The notes beneath the pieces are model-generated. The model searched no databases, was not told the origin of the DNA, and saw nothing but the letters and a program-made list of their open reading frames with translations. This document shows positions 7,147-14,884 of a stretch of 21,451 bases of DNA, piece after piece; position 1 is the first letter of the stretch, and each line of letters starts with the position of its first letter. The DNA is from a virus. The translations under genes were made by a program, and so were the position numbers. The stretch is taken from positions 1 through 21,451 of the IMG/VR virus record IMGVR_UViG_3300009104_000139; one strand, written 5' to 3'.

Positions 7147-7170
7147 CTAATTGGACGATTTGACCCCGAA

Positions 7171-7203
7171 AAAGGTTCAACTTATGTTGAATTTAATTCA
7201 ACT
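7171..7203 (-). terminator. AT-rich terminator-like repeat C
   Basis: Minus strand GTTGAA-TTAAA-TTCAAC-ATAA-GTTGAA followed by CCTTTTTCGG. It is nearly identical to repeat A and lies 22 bp after the methyltransferase stop. Two alternative 6-bp hairpins share the middle half-site. Confidence 0.6.
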
Positions 7204-7224
7204 TAATATAGTTATATTCAGGTG

Positions 7225-8313
7225 TTATTTTTTGAAAATGAAGGTTGGTTCAAACTTCTTTCCTGGGATGTCAGGTCTGACATATTCACCCATGTACCTT
7301 TGTTGTTGTTTTGGCTCTGTGAGTTCGCCATCTAGGTTCATAACAGCAGGTTTGCCTTGTTGTGTACTTAATGATAACCACCAAGTATCTATATGTTCAA
7401 ACCCAACTTCTTTTGCAAGTGTTACTGTATCTTCTTCAAAGGTTTTATATTGTTTTGTATTTGCAACATTAAGTGCAAGATATTTGCCAGTTTTAAGACC
7501 CACATGTGCGTTGGCGATAGTCTGTTTTAAAAAGTGTTCTTTCCACATCTCTGAGGTATCAAACTTAATACTTGATTGTTCTGGTTCATCACCATATGCT
7601 TCCCAACCAAAGTATGGTGGACTTGTCATTACGAAATCTAAACTTTCTTCTGGCGGAACATAGGTTTCACTACCCTCTCTGCGAAGTTCATATCTCTTAT
7701 GTGAATGTCCATAATTATCTCGTATCTTTTCTAGTCCTTCGTATGTCGGTATACATGGGTCTGTGCCGATATAATTCACGCCAGCTGCAATCGCACCTAG
7801 TAATCGACCACCATATCCCATACTTGGGTCCCAAACTGTGCCTGCTTCAGTACCTTCTAATGGACTATCTTTATCTACGAAAACATCATAGAGGGCGGCA
7901 GCTGCTGTCGGTCTAAAGTTTGAAACCATCTGTGTGCCTGTAACTCGTCTTAACATCAATCTCATAAGAGAGTCAGTAATTTTATGAGGAGCTGTTTTTG
8001 GAAAAAACACACCATTCAATATTTTAGAAATGCCGTGTTTTAATTTTTCTTCATCATTCCATATATCCATGGGTGTTAGCATCTTACCACATTGAATACC
8101 CCAAGCGTGTTCCATAAATGACCATGCAAGACTTTGACCATGTTGTGTTTGACCTATAACTTTAGTTCTTCTATCTACAAGAACATCTCTCTTATAGTTC
8201 ATTAGTTGTTCAAATCTTTCATTTCTCCAAGCTTCATCAGTAGAATAATATGGAAAACCTTTCTCTCTCCATTCATCATAGACTTGTTGTATTAGTTCAT
8301 CACTTGCGCTCAT
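7225..8313 (-). CDS. DNA methyltransferase (N4-cytosine/N6-adenine type)
   Basis: 362 residues. The SAM-binding motif I is VWDPSMGYGGR (160-170), followed by YIGTDPC as the acidic strand. The catalytic motif IV is TSPPYFG (230-236), the S/DPPY signature of amino-methyltransferases. Motif I precedes IV. The N-terminal 150 residues could be a target-recognition or helical domain. The ATG overlaps the acetyltransferase stop as ATGA, with AAAGGATG upstream, so both are made from one mRNA starting at the promoter at 8767-8795. It may protect phage DNA or modify host DNA; no cognate restriction gene is present. SPPY is common in N4-cytosine enzymes, but the base cannot be decided from sequence. Confidence 0.8.
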   Translation of the reverse strand: MSASDELIQQVYDEWREKGFPYYSTDEAWRNERFEQLMNYKRDVLVDRRTKVIGQTQHGQSLAWSFMEHAWGIQCGKMLTPMDIWNDEEKLKHGISKILNGVFFPKTAPHKITDSLMRLMLRRVTGTQMVSNFRPTAAAALYDVFVDKDSPLEGTEAGTVWDPSMGYGGRLLGAIAAGVNYIGTDPCIPTYEGLEKIRDNYGHSHKRYELRREGSETYVPPEESLDFVMTSPPYFGWEAYGDEPEQSSIKFDTSEMWKEHFLKQTIANAHVGLKTGKYLALNVANTKQYKTFEEDTVTLAKEVGFEHIDTWWLSLSTQQGKPAVMNLDGELTEPKQQQRYMGEYVRPDIPGKKFEPTFIFKK

Positions 8314-8756
8314 AAAACATCCTTTACATTGTCATACATATACACATCGCCTGGCAATGCGTTCTTAACGCCATCTTTAGACCATGATGTTTGTCCAACT
8401 AAACTCATACCATTCTTTTCGTAAAACTTTTTTGCGATTTGATTATCACTTCTCACACTTAGAAAAACTCGTCTGTTAGTCCAATCAAAAAAGTTCTGAA
8501 GCGTTTGACTTGCAGTACCTTTGTTCTTGGCAGCTATTTGATGCAATACACAATCTCCTTGTTGTGCTGTTGCAGTACCTATTCTTTGTTTTCTTTTATA
8601 GTAATTGTATGTTATGATAACACCATTGTCTAGTATTAAGTTGCCACTTGCAATCATTCTTTTGATATAATCTTGTCTAATATGTGGAAACCATTGTTTG
8701 TGTTGAGAAAATATCTCTTTTACAACATCATAATCTTCATTTGTGGCATGTATCAT
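8310..8756 (-). CDS. GNAT-family N-acetyltransferase
   Basis: 148 residues. The C-terminal half has the GNAT pattern: a CoA-binding segment VLHQIAAKNKGTASQTLQNFF and then SVRSDNQIAKKFYEKNGMSLVG, the typical helix-strand that ends the fold. The acetyl-CoA loop (KNKGTAS) is a loose version of the Q/RxxGxG/A motif. The ATG at 8756 follows AAGGGGTAAT. The predicted transcript start is only about 4 nt upstream, so the ribosome site may lie in the promoter rather than the mRNA. Substrate unknown. It may act on a host protein, a small molecule or phage DNA together with the overlapping methyltransferase. Confidence 0.75.
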   Translation of the reverse strand: MIHATNEDYDVVKEIFSQHKQWFPHIRQDYIKRMIASGNLILDNGVIITYNYYKRKQRIGTATAQQGDCVLHQIAAKNKGTASQTLQNFFDWTNRRVFLSVRSDNQIAKKFYEKNGMSLVGQTSWSKDGVKNALPGDVYMYDNVKDVL

Positions 8757-8766
8757 ATTACCCCTT

Positions 8767-8795
8767 ATTATACTATAAAGTCCGTTCCTTGTCAA
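8767..8795 (-). promoter_or_regulatory. Consensus sigma-70 promoter for the GNAT-methyltransferase unit
   Basis: Minus strand TTGACA (8790-8795), 17-bp spacer, TATAAT (8767-8772), both perfect. Predicted start near 8760, about 4 nt before the ATG. Confidence 0.85.
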
Positions 8796-8831
8796 GCTAT
8801 GAGAGTCCTAAGACTATCATTAGTGGTCTAT

Positions 8832-9077
8832 TCATCTTAATATCCTATAATCTGATTCTGTTTCAACAACAACTCTTGCGCCACAACTTAACATCTTATC
8901 ACCATTCTCACCATAAATCACTTTACTAGGTCCTAATATTTCTACTTCGTGGCAATAAGTATTCTTACGACCTTCTTTAATTGTAATTACAGGTTCAATA
9001 GTGCCGTGTTTTAAATTTGCTCTAATCTTATGTTGATTCACATGAATATATTTTTTATTGGATGATTTTCGGGCCAC
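8832..9077 (-). CDS. Conserved small phage protein, function unknown
   Basis: 81 residues. It matches, from memory, a small conserved protein in marine T4-like phages, with segments like YIHVNQHKIRAN, CHEVEILGPSKVIY and LSCGARVVVETES. The start is GTG at 9077, with AAAAGGAGACAAA directly upstream. It overlaps the end of the peptide deformylase gene by 23 nt. It has two Cys and a beta-rich look but no recognisable catalytic motif. Confidence 0.7.
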   Translation of the reverse strand: MARKSSNKKYIHVNQHKIRANLKHGTIEPVITIKEGRKNTYCHEVEILGPSKVIYGENGDKMLSCGARVVVETESDYRILR

Positions 9078-9735
9078 TTTGTCTCCTTTTTATTTCTTTA
9101 ATCATCTTTTGTTTTGATTTCTCTGCCCGTTCTAGTTTGAGTTTACTCACTAGGTCTGTAAAAACATATCCGTTCATGTGTTCATTCTCATGCATAAAAA
9201 TTCTTGCAGACATGCCGTGTAGTGTTTCTTCGATTTCTTCGCCATTCTCGTTAGTATATTTTACTGAACACCACTTTGGTCTTTTGATTGATAAGAATAA
9301 AAATGGGAAAGATAAACAGCCCTCTTTGAGATTGATAGATTCAGGACTTACATCATTGATGAGTGGATTGAAAACACTTCTAACTTTGCCATCTTCAATC
9401 TGTGGGTGTCCGCCCATGACAAACATACGATACGGCAAACCTAGTTGATTCGCTGATAGACCAAGACCACCATACTTTGCCATGTTATCATACATAACTT
9501 TTGATAAATCTTTTCTATCTTTAAACCCAAACTGTTCTAAATTTTCATCTACAAAAGGTGCGACTTGCATCAATAGTCTTGGGTCGTTTGGTGGTATTAA
9601 AGGATATACTTTTTTGTCTTTCTCTTTTTGTATGTTTCCTTTTAGGTCACTTAGAATTGGAGTCTTACCTGTTTGTATATCTTCTAAGTATTGAGCTGCT
9701 TTCTCAATATTTTCTGAGTTTAGTTTTTCTGCCAT
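9055..9735 (-). CDS. def: Peptide deformylase
   Basis: 226 residues. All three deformylase motifs are present: GLGLSANQ (90-97), EGCLS (138-142) and HENEH (182-186); the Cys and the two His residues bind the metal. The enzyme removes the N-formyl group from nascent proteins. Marine phages often carry a deformylase, thought to boost protein maturation during infection. Compared with bacterial enzymes there is a charged N-terminal extension of about 45 residues (LEDIQTGKTPILSDLKGN region) of unknown role. The ATG at 9735 has AAAAGGAAAATAAT upstream and lies 1 nt after the stop of the preceding gene, so it is in the same operon. Confidence 0.9.
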   Translation of the reverse strand: MAEKLNSENIEKAAQYLEDIQTGKTPILSDLKGNIQKEKDKKVYPLIPPNDPRLLMQVAPFVDENLEQFGFKDRKDLSKVMYDNMAKYGGLGLSANQLGLPYRMFVMGGHPQIEDGKVRSVFNPLINDVSPESINLKEGCLSFPFLFLSIKRPKWCSVKYTNENGEEIEETLHGMSARIFMHENEHMNGYVFTDLVSKLKLERAEKSKQKMIKEIKRRQSGPKIIQ

Positions 9736-9736
9736 A

Positions 9737-10351
9737 TTATTTTCCTTTTCTTATTAAATCACAATTATAAGACAATGTTCGCCTTACTTGGTCGGTGGTA
9801 TTAAACGGATATACACAATGTAACAGAGAGTATGGAAATACAAAAAACTCTCCCACTTGTGCATCTACTCGTACTTGTGACCTAGAGAGTGGCGATTGGT
9901 CGCCGCCAGCAAATTCTAACCATCCGTTCGCAGGCGCTTCTTCTCTTGATGCTTCTATACCATAGGATTCAGGTCGTTTTAACATCAGTACAGACGATAG
10001 TCCTATTTCACTTACTGCGCTTGTATGATAATGTACAGGATTATATTCGCCTGATTTCATTTCATTTATCCAAGCGTGGTTCAAAACTGGTTCCCAAATT
10101 TCATCATTTGTAACAATGTCTAAATAATGTTGAAAAAGGTTTTGAAACCCATTTCTCATCTCATCAGTTAGTATCTCAGTAACTAATTTTTCATCTGCAA
10201 TTTTACCAGCAAGTTGGTCGTTATGTGGTTTTAGTTCTTTTGAATTGTCATCATATGCATGATTAATACTATCTACGAAATATTTAGGTAATTTAAATCT
10301 TATTATCTTAGTTCCTAGATTAAAAATATTATATTCCACTTCTCTCAACAT
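9737..10351 (-). CDS. 2-oxoglutarate/Fe(II) oxygenase-like protein (1)
   Basis: 204 residues. Residues 107-110 read HYHT within AWINEMKSGEYNPVHYHTS, a likely metal-binding segment; FVFPYSLLHCV supplies the distal His (178), and RRTLSYN carries the Arg that usually holds 2-oxoglutarate. The overall pattern (aromatic strand, HxH, FPs..H, R.s.sfN) is that of the double-stranded beta-helix oxygenases related to PF13759. Target unknown. The ATG at 10351 overlaps the gp46 stop (TAATG), so expression is coupled to gp46. This is the most divergent of the four HxH-type members in the window. Confidence 0.75.
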   Translation of the reverse strand: MLREVEYNIFNLGTKIIRFKLPKYFVDSINHAYDDNSKELKPHNDQLAGKIADEKLVTEILTDEMRNGFQNLFQHYLDIVTNDEIWEPVLNHAWINEMKSGEYNPVHYHTSAVSEIGLSSVLMLKRPESYGIEASREEAPANGWLEFAGGDQSPLSRSQVRVDAQVGEFFVFPYSLLHCVYPFNTTDQVRRTLSYNCDLIRKGK

Positions 10352-12066
10352 TATTGCATCATCCTTGTAAAATTGTTCTGTTTCGTAAATGTCATTACTC
10401 TTGGGAACTTGTCGATTAAAGTATCAGCTTTGTGAGATATTATAAAGACATTTTCTTTATTCATTGTATGATATAATATTCTCATAAACTCATCTGTGCC
10501 TGCTGTGTCTAGCGAAGAATCAAATATCTCATCTAGTATAAGCAGATTTGTGTTTGTTGAGTTCTTCAACTTAGCAATCTCACGCCAAGTGAATAATATC
10601 GCCAAGTCAATTCTTAATTTCTCACCCTCACTAAATGAATGATACTGAAAATCATCACGGTGTCTTGATTTAATTGTTTCATTGAATTCTTCATCAAGTG
10701 TAAAGTTGACAAAGAAGTCCATATCCGATAAGTGCTTATTTATATACTGATTCATTATCGGCAAATACTGTTTGATAATCTTCGTCTTAATACCACTATC
10801 TTGCATGAGATGTCTTGCAGTATCGATATAAAGTTTTTCTTCTTTTTCTTTTAACTTTGTTTTTTCTGCATCAACAAGCTGTTCTTGTAGTTGATTCAAT
10901 TCGCCTGTTGCAACCCCTGTTGAAAACTTTTCATCTGATAAGTTATCTATTTCTTCTTGTATTCTTTTCTTGTACTTTTCAATTTCAGTTATAGATGTTT
11001 CATAACGACCAATCAATAATTCTTTTTCTCTTATCGTAACAAGAGTTTCATTAATCTTATCTAGTTTCTTTTGTGATGTTCTGATTGCATTGTCAAGTTG
11101 TTTCATGCCAAGTTCTAGTTCAACAACTTTAGATTCTTTGACGGCGATTGTTGCCTTCTTAAATGCCTCGTCAATCGCCTGATTACATGTAGGGCAATCG
11201 TCATGTTCTTTAAAGAATCTCAATTCTTTTTTATGTTTGATACAAGTATTTTCTATCTTTGCTTCCATGGTCGTCAGTTTGCCATGTTTGTCTTTTAGTT
11301 TTGTTTCATCAATTATATCTATCTGTAAGTCTGCAATCTCTCGTCTAACACGAGCAATATCTTCTCTGTAGTTGTCTATATCTGTATCTGCATTTTCAAT
11401 TTCTAGTTTCTTTGACTCAACAGTATCTTTATTGGTATTACTAATATCATCTATATGTTTCTGTTGTGTTTCTATCTTACCATCAATCATCTGATAATTG
11501 AAATCTGCTTGTTTGATTGTTTCGTCTTGTGCCTTTGCCTTCTCTCTGAACATTAGATTCAGTTTAGAAAAGATTTCAATATCAAGTATTTCTTCTACGA
11601 CTTCTCGTCTGTGTCTGGCACGAAGTTGCATAAAAGGAACAAACGAAGCATTACCCAATATCACAACTTGTGTGAATGACCTAAAGTTTAGTTTGAGTAT
11701 GTGTTGTTCTAAATGTTTTTGATAATCTCTTATGGCCGCATCTTGATTCAACATATCACCATTACACCAAATCTCAAATACATTAGGTTTTATGCCACGA
11801 ATGATTTTATATTCTTTTTTGCCTATCTGAAACTCAACTTCAACTACACACTCCTTTTCATTGATTGTGTTTATAAGTTGGTCTTTTTTGACAGCACGAA
11901 ATGGTTTGCCGAATAGACCAAAACACAAGGCATCTAACATTGTAGATTTACCGGCACCATTATTACCAACAACAAGTATTGTGGGGGCTTCGTTTAAATT
12001 AATCTCTATAAATTGTTGCCCTGTTGATAAAAAGTTTTTATATCTTACTTTTTTAAATATTATCAT
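10351..12066 (-). CDS. 46: gp46-like recombination endonuclease subunit (Rad50/SbcC family)
   Basis: 571 residues, close to T4 gp46. The N-terminus has the SMC-type Walker A GNNGAGKS (34-41), the centre is a long coiled coil with a zinc-hook CPTC (291-294), and the C-terminus has the ABC signature FSEGEKLRID and Walker B LLILDEIFD. With gp47 it forms the Mre11/Rad50-like complex that resects DNA ends for recombination-dependent replication. The ATG overlaps the upstream oxygenase stop as ATGA, with only a weak ribosome site, so coupling is likely. In T4, genes 47 and 46 are close neighbours; here two oxygenase genes lie between them. Confidence 0.95.
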   Translation of the reverse strand: MIIFKKVRYKNFLSTGQQFIEINLNEAPTILVVGNNGAGKSTMLDALCFGLFGKPFRAVKKDQLINTINEKECVVEVEFQIGKKEYKIIRGIKPNVFEIWCNGDMLNQDAAIRDYQKHLEQHILKLNFRSFTQVVILGNASFVPFMQLRARHRREVVEEILDIEIFSKLNLMFREKAKAQDETIKQADFNYQMIDGKIETQQKHIDDISNTNKDTVESKKLEIENADTDIDNYREDIARVRREIADLQIDIIDETKLKDKHGKLTTMEAKIENTCIKHKKELRFFKEHDDCPTCNQAIDEAFKKATIAVKESKVVELELGMKQLDNAIRTSQKKLDKINETLVTIREKELLIGRYETSITEIEKYKKRIQEEIDNLSDEKFSTGVATGELNQLQEQLVDAEKTKLKEKEEKLYIDTARHLMQDSGIKTKIIKQYLPIMNQYINKHLSDMDFFVNFTLDEEFNETIKSRHRDDFQYHSFSEGEKLRIDLAILFTWREIAKLKNSTNTNLLILDEIFDSSLDTAGTDEFMRILYHTMNKENVFIISHKADTLIDKFPRVMTFTKQNNFTRMMQ

Positions 12067-12683
12067 GTTAAAATTAATTCCGTTAAGTCTTTGTTAATGC
12101 CTATTTTTCCTCGCACAAAAGTGTTAAATGCAATAGAAATTCTATCCGTAGTTGCCCTTTCGTTTGGCTGCACCCTATGATTTAACCACGATGGAAATAT
12201 AATAAGTTCATTAGTTATAGAAGGAAAAAACCAATTAGAAGAATTCCATAAATTATAATCTTTTATTTCGGGTTTCATCATTTCTTTTAAGAGCCAATTT
12301 TGGTCAATAAATGTAATCCTATCATCTTCTTCAGTTGATACATAAAAAACTCCACTTATAAAACTATTGGGATGACAATGTTGGTGATGTTGTTCGCCTG
12401 GTTTAGTTACATTTAACCATGATTGTGTGATATATAAATCTAATTCTTCTTTGGGAGCGAAAACTTCTTTAGCATATGTTTTAATATGGTGCTCACAAAA
12501 TTGTTTTAACTCTTTAAGATTTTCATCAAAAATATAATTATTCTTTGTAGATAAATTATAGTCATTATCAACCATCCCTTCTTTAATAATTTTTTGAATT
12601 TCTTCTTTAGAAGTTAAGTCTGAATCGCTTCTTGCGATATATACAGGAGTTGGGAATAAACCCTTTATTTCACCTTTCATCAT
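12063..12683 (-). CDS. 2-oxoglutarate/Fe(II) oxygenase, TIGR02466-like (2)
   Basis: 206 residues. It has LFPTPVY at the N-terminus, HCHPNSFISGVFYV (metal site, H102/H104), FPSWLNHRV (distal His 169) and DRISIAFN (Arg 181). This is the pattern of the TIGR02466/PF13759 family of putative 2OG oxygenases, frequent in marine phages. It is similar to proteins 6 and 7 in this window and probably their paralogue. The ATGATG start overlaps the stop of the preceding oxygenase gene. Substrate unknown. Confidence 0.85.
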   Translation of the reverse strand: MMKGEIKGLFPTPVYIARSDSDLTSKEEIQKIIKEGMVDNDYNLSTKNNYIFDENLKELKQFCEHHIKTYAKEVFAPKEELDLYITQSWLNVTKPGEQHHQHCHPNSFISGVFYVSTEEDDRITFIDQNWLLKEMMKPEIKDYNLWNSSNWFFPSITNELIIFPSWLNHRVQPNERATTDRISIAFNTFVRGKIGINKDLTELILT

Positions 12684-13309
12684 TGTAATTTATCATAAAT
12701 TTCATTAAAATTATACCACCCAGTAACTATCATTTTTTCATGGTCATTTGATATTTGGCCTTTGTGAGTGTGTGTCCAAGCACTAGGCCAAATTAATGTT
12801 AATCCTTTTTTACAAGGCACAGTAATGTTTTGGTATTTAAAATGTGTTCCTGCATTTGGCACATCATCACAATAAGTCATAAAAACCAAATGTCTATGAA
12901 TATTCCATTGGTTTCCTAAAGATTCTGCGTGCCATTTTTTATATCCACCGCCTTTCGGATACCATTGTAGATTATAAGCCTCTCTTATATTAAAGGATTT
13001 GACATTATTAGATTCTGCAAATAGTTTTAAATAATTATTTAAACAACCTTGTAAATAGGTTCTATATTCAAACCACGGATTGCTGTCATCATCAGGCCGA
13101 ATGTAAATATCAATAGACTCTTTTGTAGATGAATTGACTCCTTGCGAATCTGAATCGCCTTCACCACTACTCCCACTCTCACCAGAAATTTTATATTGTT
13201 GAGCATCTGGTGAGTTCCAATATTCATTTATATTATCTATAACCGACTCTGGCATAAACCAACCACCCATGTGTGTGCTTTTATCTAACTCAAATTTATT
13301 TAATTGCAT
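12680..13309 (-). CDS. Prolyl-4-hydroxylase-type 2OG/Fe(II) oxygenase (3)
   Basis: 209 residues from the ATG at 13309, chosen because AGGA lies 5 nt upstream; an in-frame TTG at 13327 has no clear site. YNLQWYPKGGGYKKWHAES gives an HxE-type iron motif (H127, E129) instead of the usual HxD. PSAWTHTHKG gives the distal His, and the last strand KMIVTGWYNF has Lys, not Arg, near the co-substrate position. Residues about 42-65 form a Ser/Gly/Asp-rich insertion (SGESGSSGEGDSDSQG) not expected in this fold. The start overlaps the gp47 end by 14 nt. Function and substrate unknown. Confidence 0.75.
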   Translation of the reverse strand: MQLNKFELDKSTHMGGWFMPESVIDNINEYWNSPDAQQYKISGESGSSGEGDSDSQGVNSSTKESIDIYIRPDDDSNPWFEYRTYLQGCLNNYLKLFAESNNVKSFNIREAYNLQWYPKGGGYKKWHAESLGNQWNIHRHLVFMTYCDDVPNAGTHFKYQNITVPCKKGLTLIWPSAWTHTHKGQISNDHEKMIVTGWYNFNEIYDKLQ

Positions 13310-14396
13310 CTGTGTCCTGAGCTTCAATATACATTTCTTTAATCATCACCTTCAGTCTGTCTTTATCTAGGTCAACTTTCAACTGGTCAACATAGTTACT
13401 CACTAAATTCATTGTATCTTCTGCACCTTCGACAACATCATCACTTACATTTACATGCGATAGGTCAGAATAATCTTCAAGTATTTTTAATTCGTGTACA
13501 GATATATCATTATACAGTCTTTCTAGCAATCTGTCAAACATTTCGTTATCTGATTTTTGAACAACGACCAACTTCACATACTTTTGATGATATTCTGTAA
13601 TGTCAATTTTGTCATAATTTATACAAGCACCATCATCTTCTGTGCCTGTAGCATCATCATAATAAAGTTTAATAAACATAGTAAATGGATTAGGCACAAA
13701 CTCGACCTCTCGTGTTTCAGTATCGAACACATGAAAACCTTTCTGATTCTGATAATCTGACCATGTGATTTCATACTGATTGCCCAAATAGAACACTTGA
13801 CCATCATCATTCTTGTGATGAAAATGGCCACTATAAGTTTTCTCAAAACGACTTACAATACCTTTATCGTGTCCGTGTGTTTGTTTCATGGCATCATTCA
13901 TTGCAAAGCCGTTTAAATCAAAATGCCCCATACAAACATCTGCTTCGGCAGTTCTAAGTAGTTCGATTGAATCTGCCTCATTCTCTGGATTAATCCAAGG
14001 CATCATCAATATTTTTGTACCATCAAAATCTACTACTTTACCTTCTTCGTATATCCAAGGCTCATTCTTACCATCAGCACTTGTGCATAATTCTTGCAAA
14101 GCATTTACTTTGTTTGTGTTTCGATAATAGATGTCGTGGTTGCCAATGATGAAATGTGTGTCTATCTTTTCTTCCCATAATCGCTTCATAAACTTATTTC
14201 TAAAGTTATATGCGATTCTAAAATTGATAAACTTTCGTCTGTCTACAACATCACCAAGATGTATTAGCGTTTTGATGTTGTGTTCTTTTAGATAGGGAAA
14301 AAATATCTCATCATAAAACTTGTGAAAGAAATCATCAAAGATAAGACTATCGTTTCTGGCGCCGAAATGGGTGTCATTTAGTAATGCAATTTTCAT
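13296..14396 (-). CDS. 47: gp47-like recombination endonuclease subunit (Mre11/SbcD family)
   Basis: 366 residues, near the length of T4 gp47. Metallophosphoesterase motifs are in order: NDTHFG (7-12), GDVVDRR (48-54), GNHD (85-88), MGHFD (156-160) and SGHFHHK (189-195). These bind two metal ions for the exonuclease/endonuclease reaction. It pairs with gp46 in the end-resection complex. No clear ribosome site precedes the ATG; the upstream gene ends 13 nt before it, so translation may be coupled. Confidence 0.95.
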   Translation of the reverse strand: MKIALLNDTHFGARNDSLIFDDFFHKFYDEIFFPYLKEHNIKTLIHLGDVVDRRKFINFRIAYNFRNKFMKRLWEEKIDTHFIIGNHDIYYRNTNKVNALQELCTSADGKNEPWIYEEGKVVDFDGTKILMMPWINPENEADSIELLRTAEADVCMGHFDLNGFAMNDAMKQTHGHDKGIVSRFEKTYSGHFHHKNDDGQVFYLGNQYEITWSDYQNQKGFHVFDTETREVEFVPNPFTMFIKLYYDDATGTEDDGACINYDKIDITEYHQKYVKLVVVQKSDNEMFDRLLERLYNDISVHELKILEDYSDLSHVNVSDDVVEGAEDTMNLVSNYVDQLKVDLDKDRLKVMIKEMYIEAQDTDAIK

Positions 14397-14409
14397 AATA
14401 TATTATTTT

Positions 14410-14874
14410 TTAGTTATCTAATTTAAGCCAATATCTTGTTCCAGAAGTTACTGGTTTTACTCTGTGCCTCACAAAAGAAGGGAATACCACAATGGAACCT
14501 TTCGGTGTTATCTCTGTACACACTTCAGATTCAATCTCTAAATCTCCACCTTCGTATTCTGTATCATCTGATAGGTTTATCATAACTGATAACTTTTTTG
14601 AAGAATCACAATTCCAGTCTGAAAAGTCACCTTCTGTATATTTTTTGAATTGACATAATTCTGAAAAAGCCCAATCAAAGTTCCAATTAGACTCTACATT
14701 TGCTTCGTTGATATATGGATGTATTTCTTTATAGAGCCAGTCAGCGTCCATCCAAACAACATCAGAACCAATCTCATTTGGTATTGTTAATTTTCCTGAC
14801 TGGAGTAATGCATTAACCCTAATGTCATCACAAAATGATGGGCGAATTGCTGACTGAACATAATAAAAATTCAT
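14410..14874 (-). CDS. PKHD-type oxygenase homologue with altered iron site (4)
   Basis: 154 residues. It follows the PKHD-type hydroxylase pattern closely: QFKKYTEGDFSDWNCDSS, KKLSVMINLSDDTEYEGGDLEI, GSIVVFPSFVRHRVKPVTSGTRYWL. The iron motif is normally HxD, but here it is Asn88-Cys-Asp90 (codon AAT at 14611-14613, one base from CAT). The distal His137 and Arg147 are kept. The protein stops soon after GTRYWL, earlier than usual, with LKLDN. It may be an inactive homologue or one using a different ligand set. No strong ribosome site is visible. The frame is intact and motif spacing is good, so it is called a gene rather than a pseudogene. Confidence 0.75.
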   Translation of the reverse strand: MNFYYVQSAIRPSFCDDIRVNALLQSGKLTIPNEIGSDVVWMDADWLYKEIHPYINEANVESNWNFDWAFSELCQFKKYTEGDFSDWNCDSSKKLSVMINLSDDTEYEGGDLEIESEVCTEITPKGSIVVFPSFVRHRVKPVTSGTRYWLKLDN

Positions 14875-14884
14875 AATGTAATTA

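Noticed and set aside
8801-8831. Short inverted repeat AGTCCTAAGACT as a terminator
   Set aside because: The stem is only 4 bp and has no U-tract.
10737-10744. TATAAATA on the minus strand inside gp46
   Set aside because: It lies within conserved gp46 coding sequence, with no gene start shortly downstream. Possible but unsupported internal promoter.
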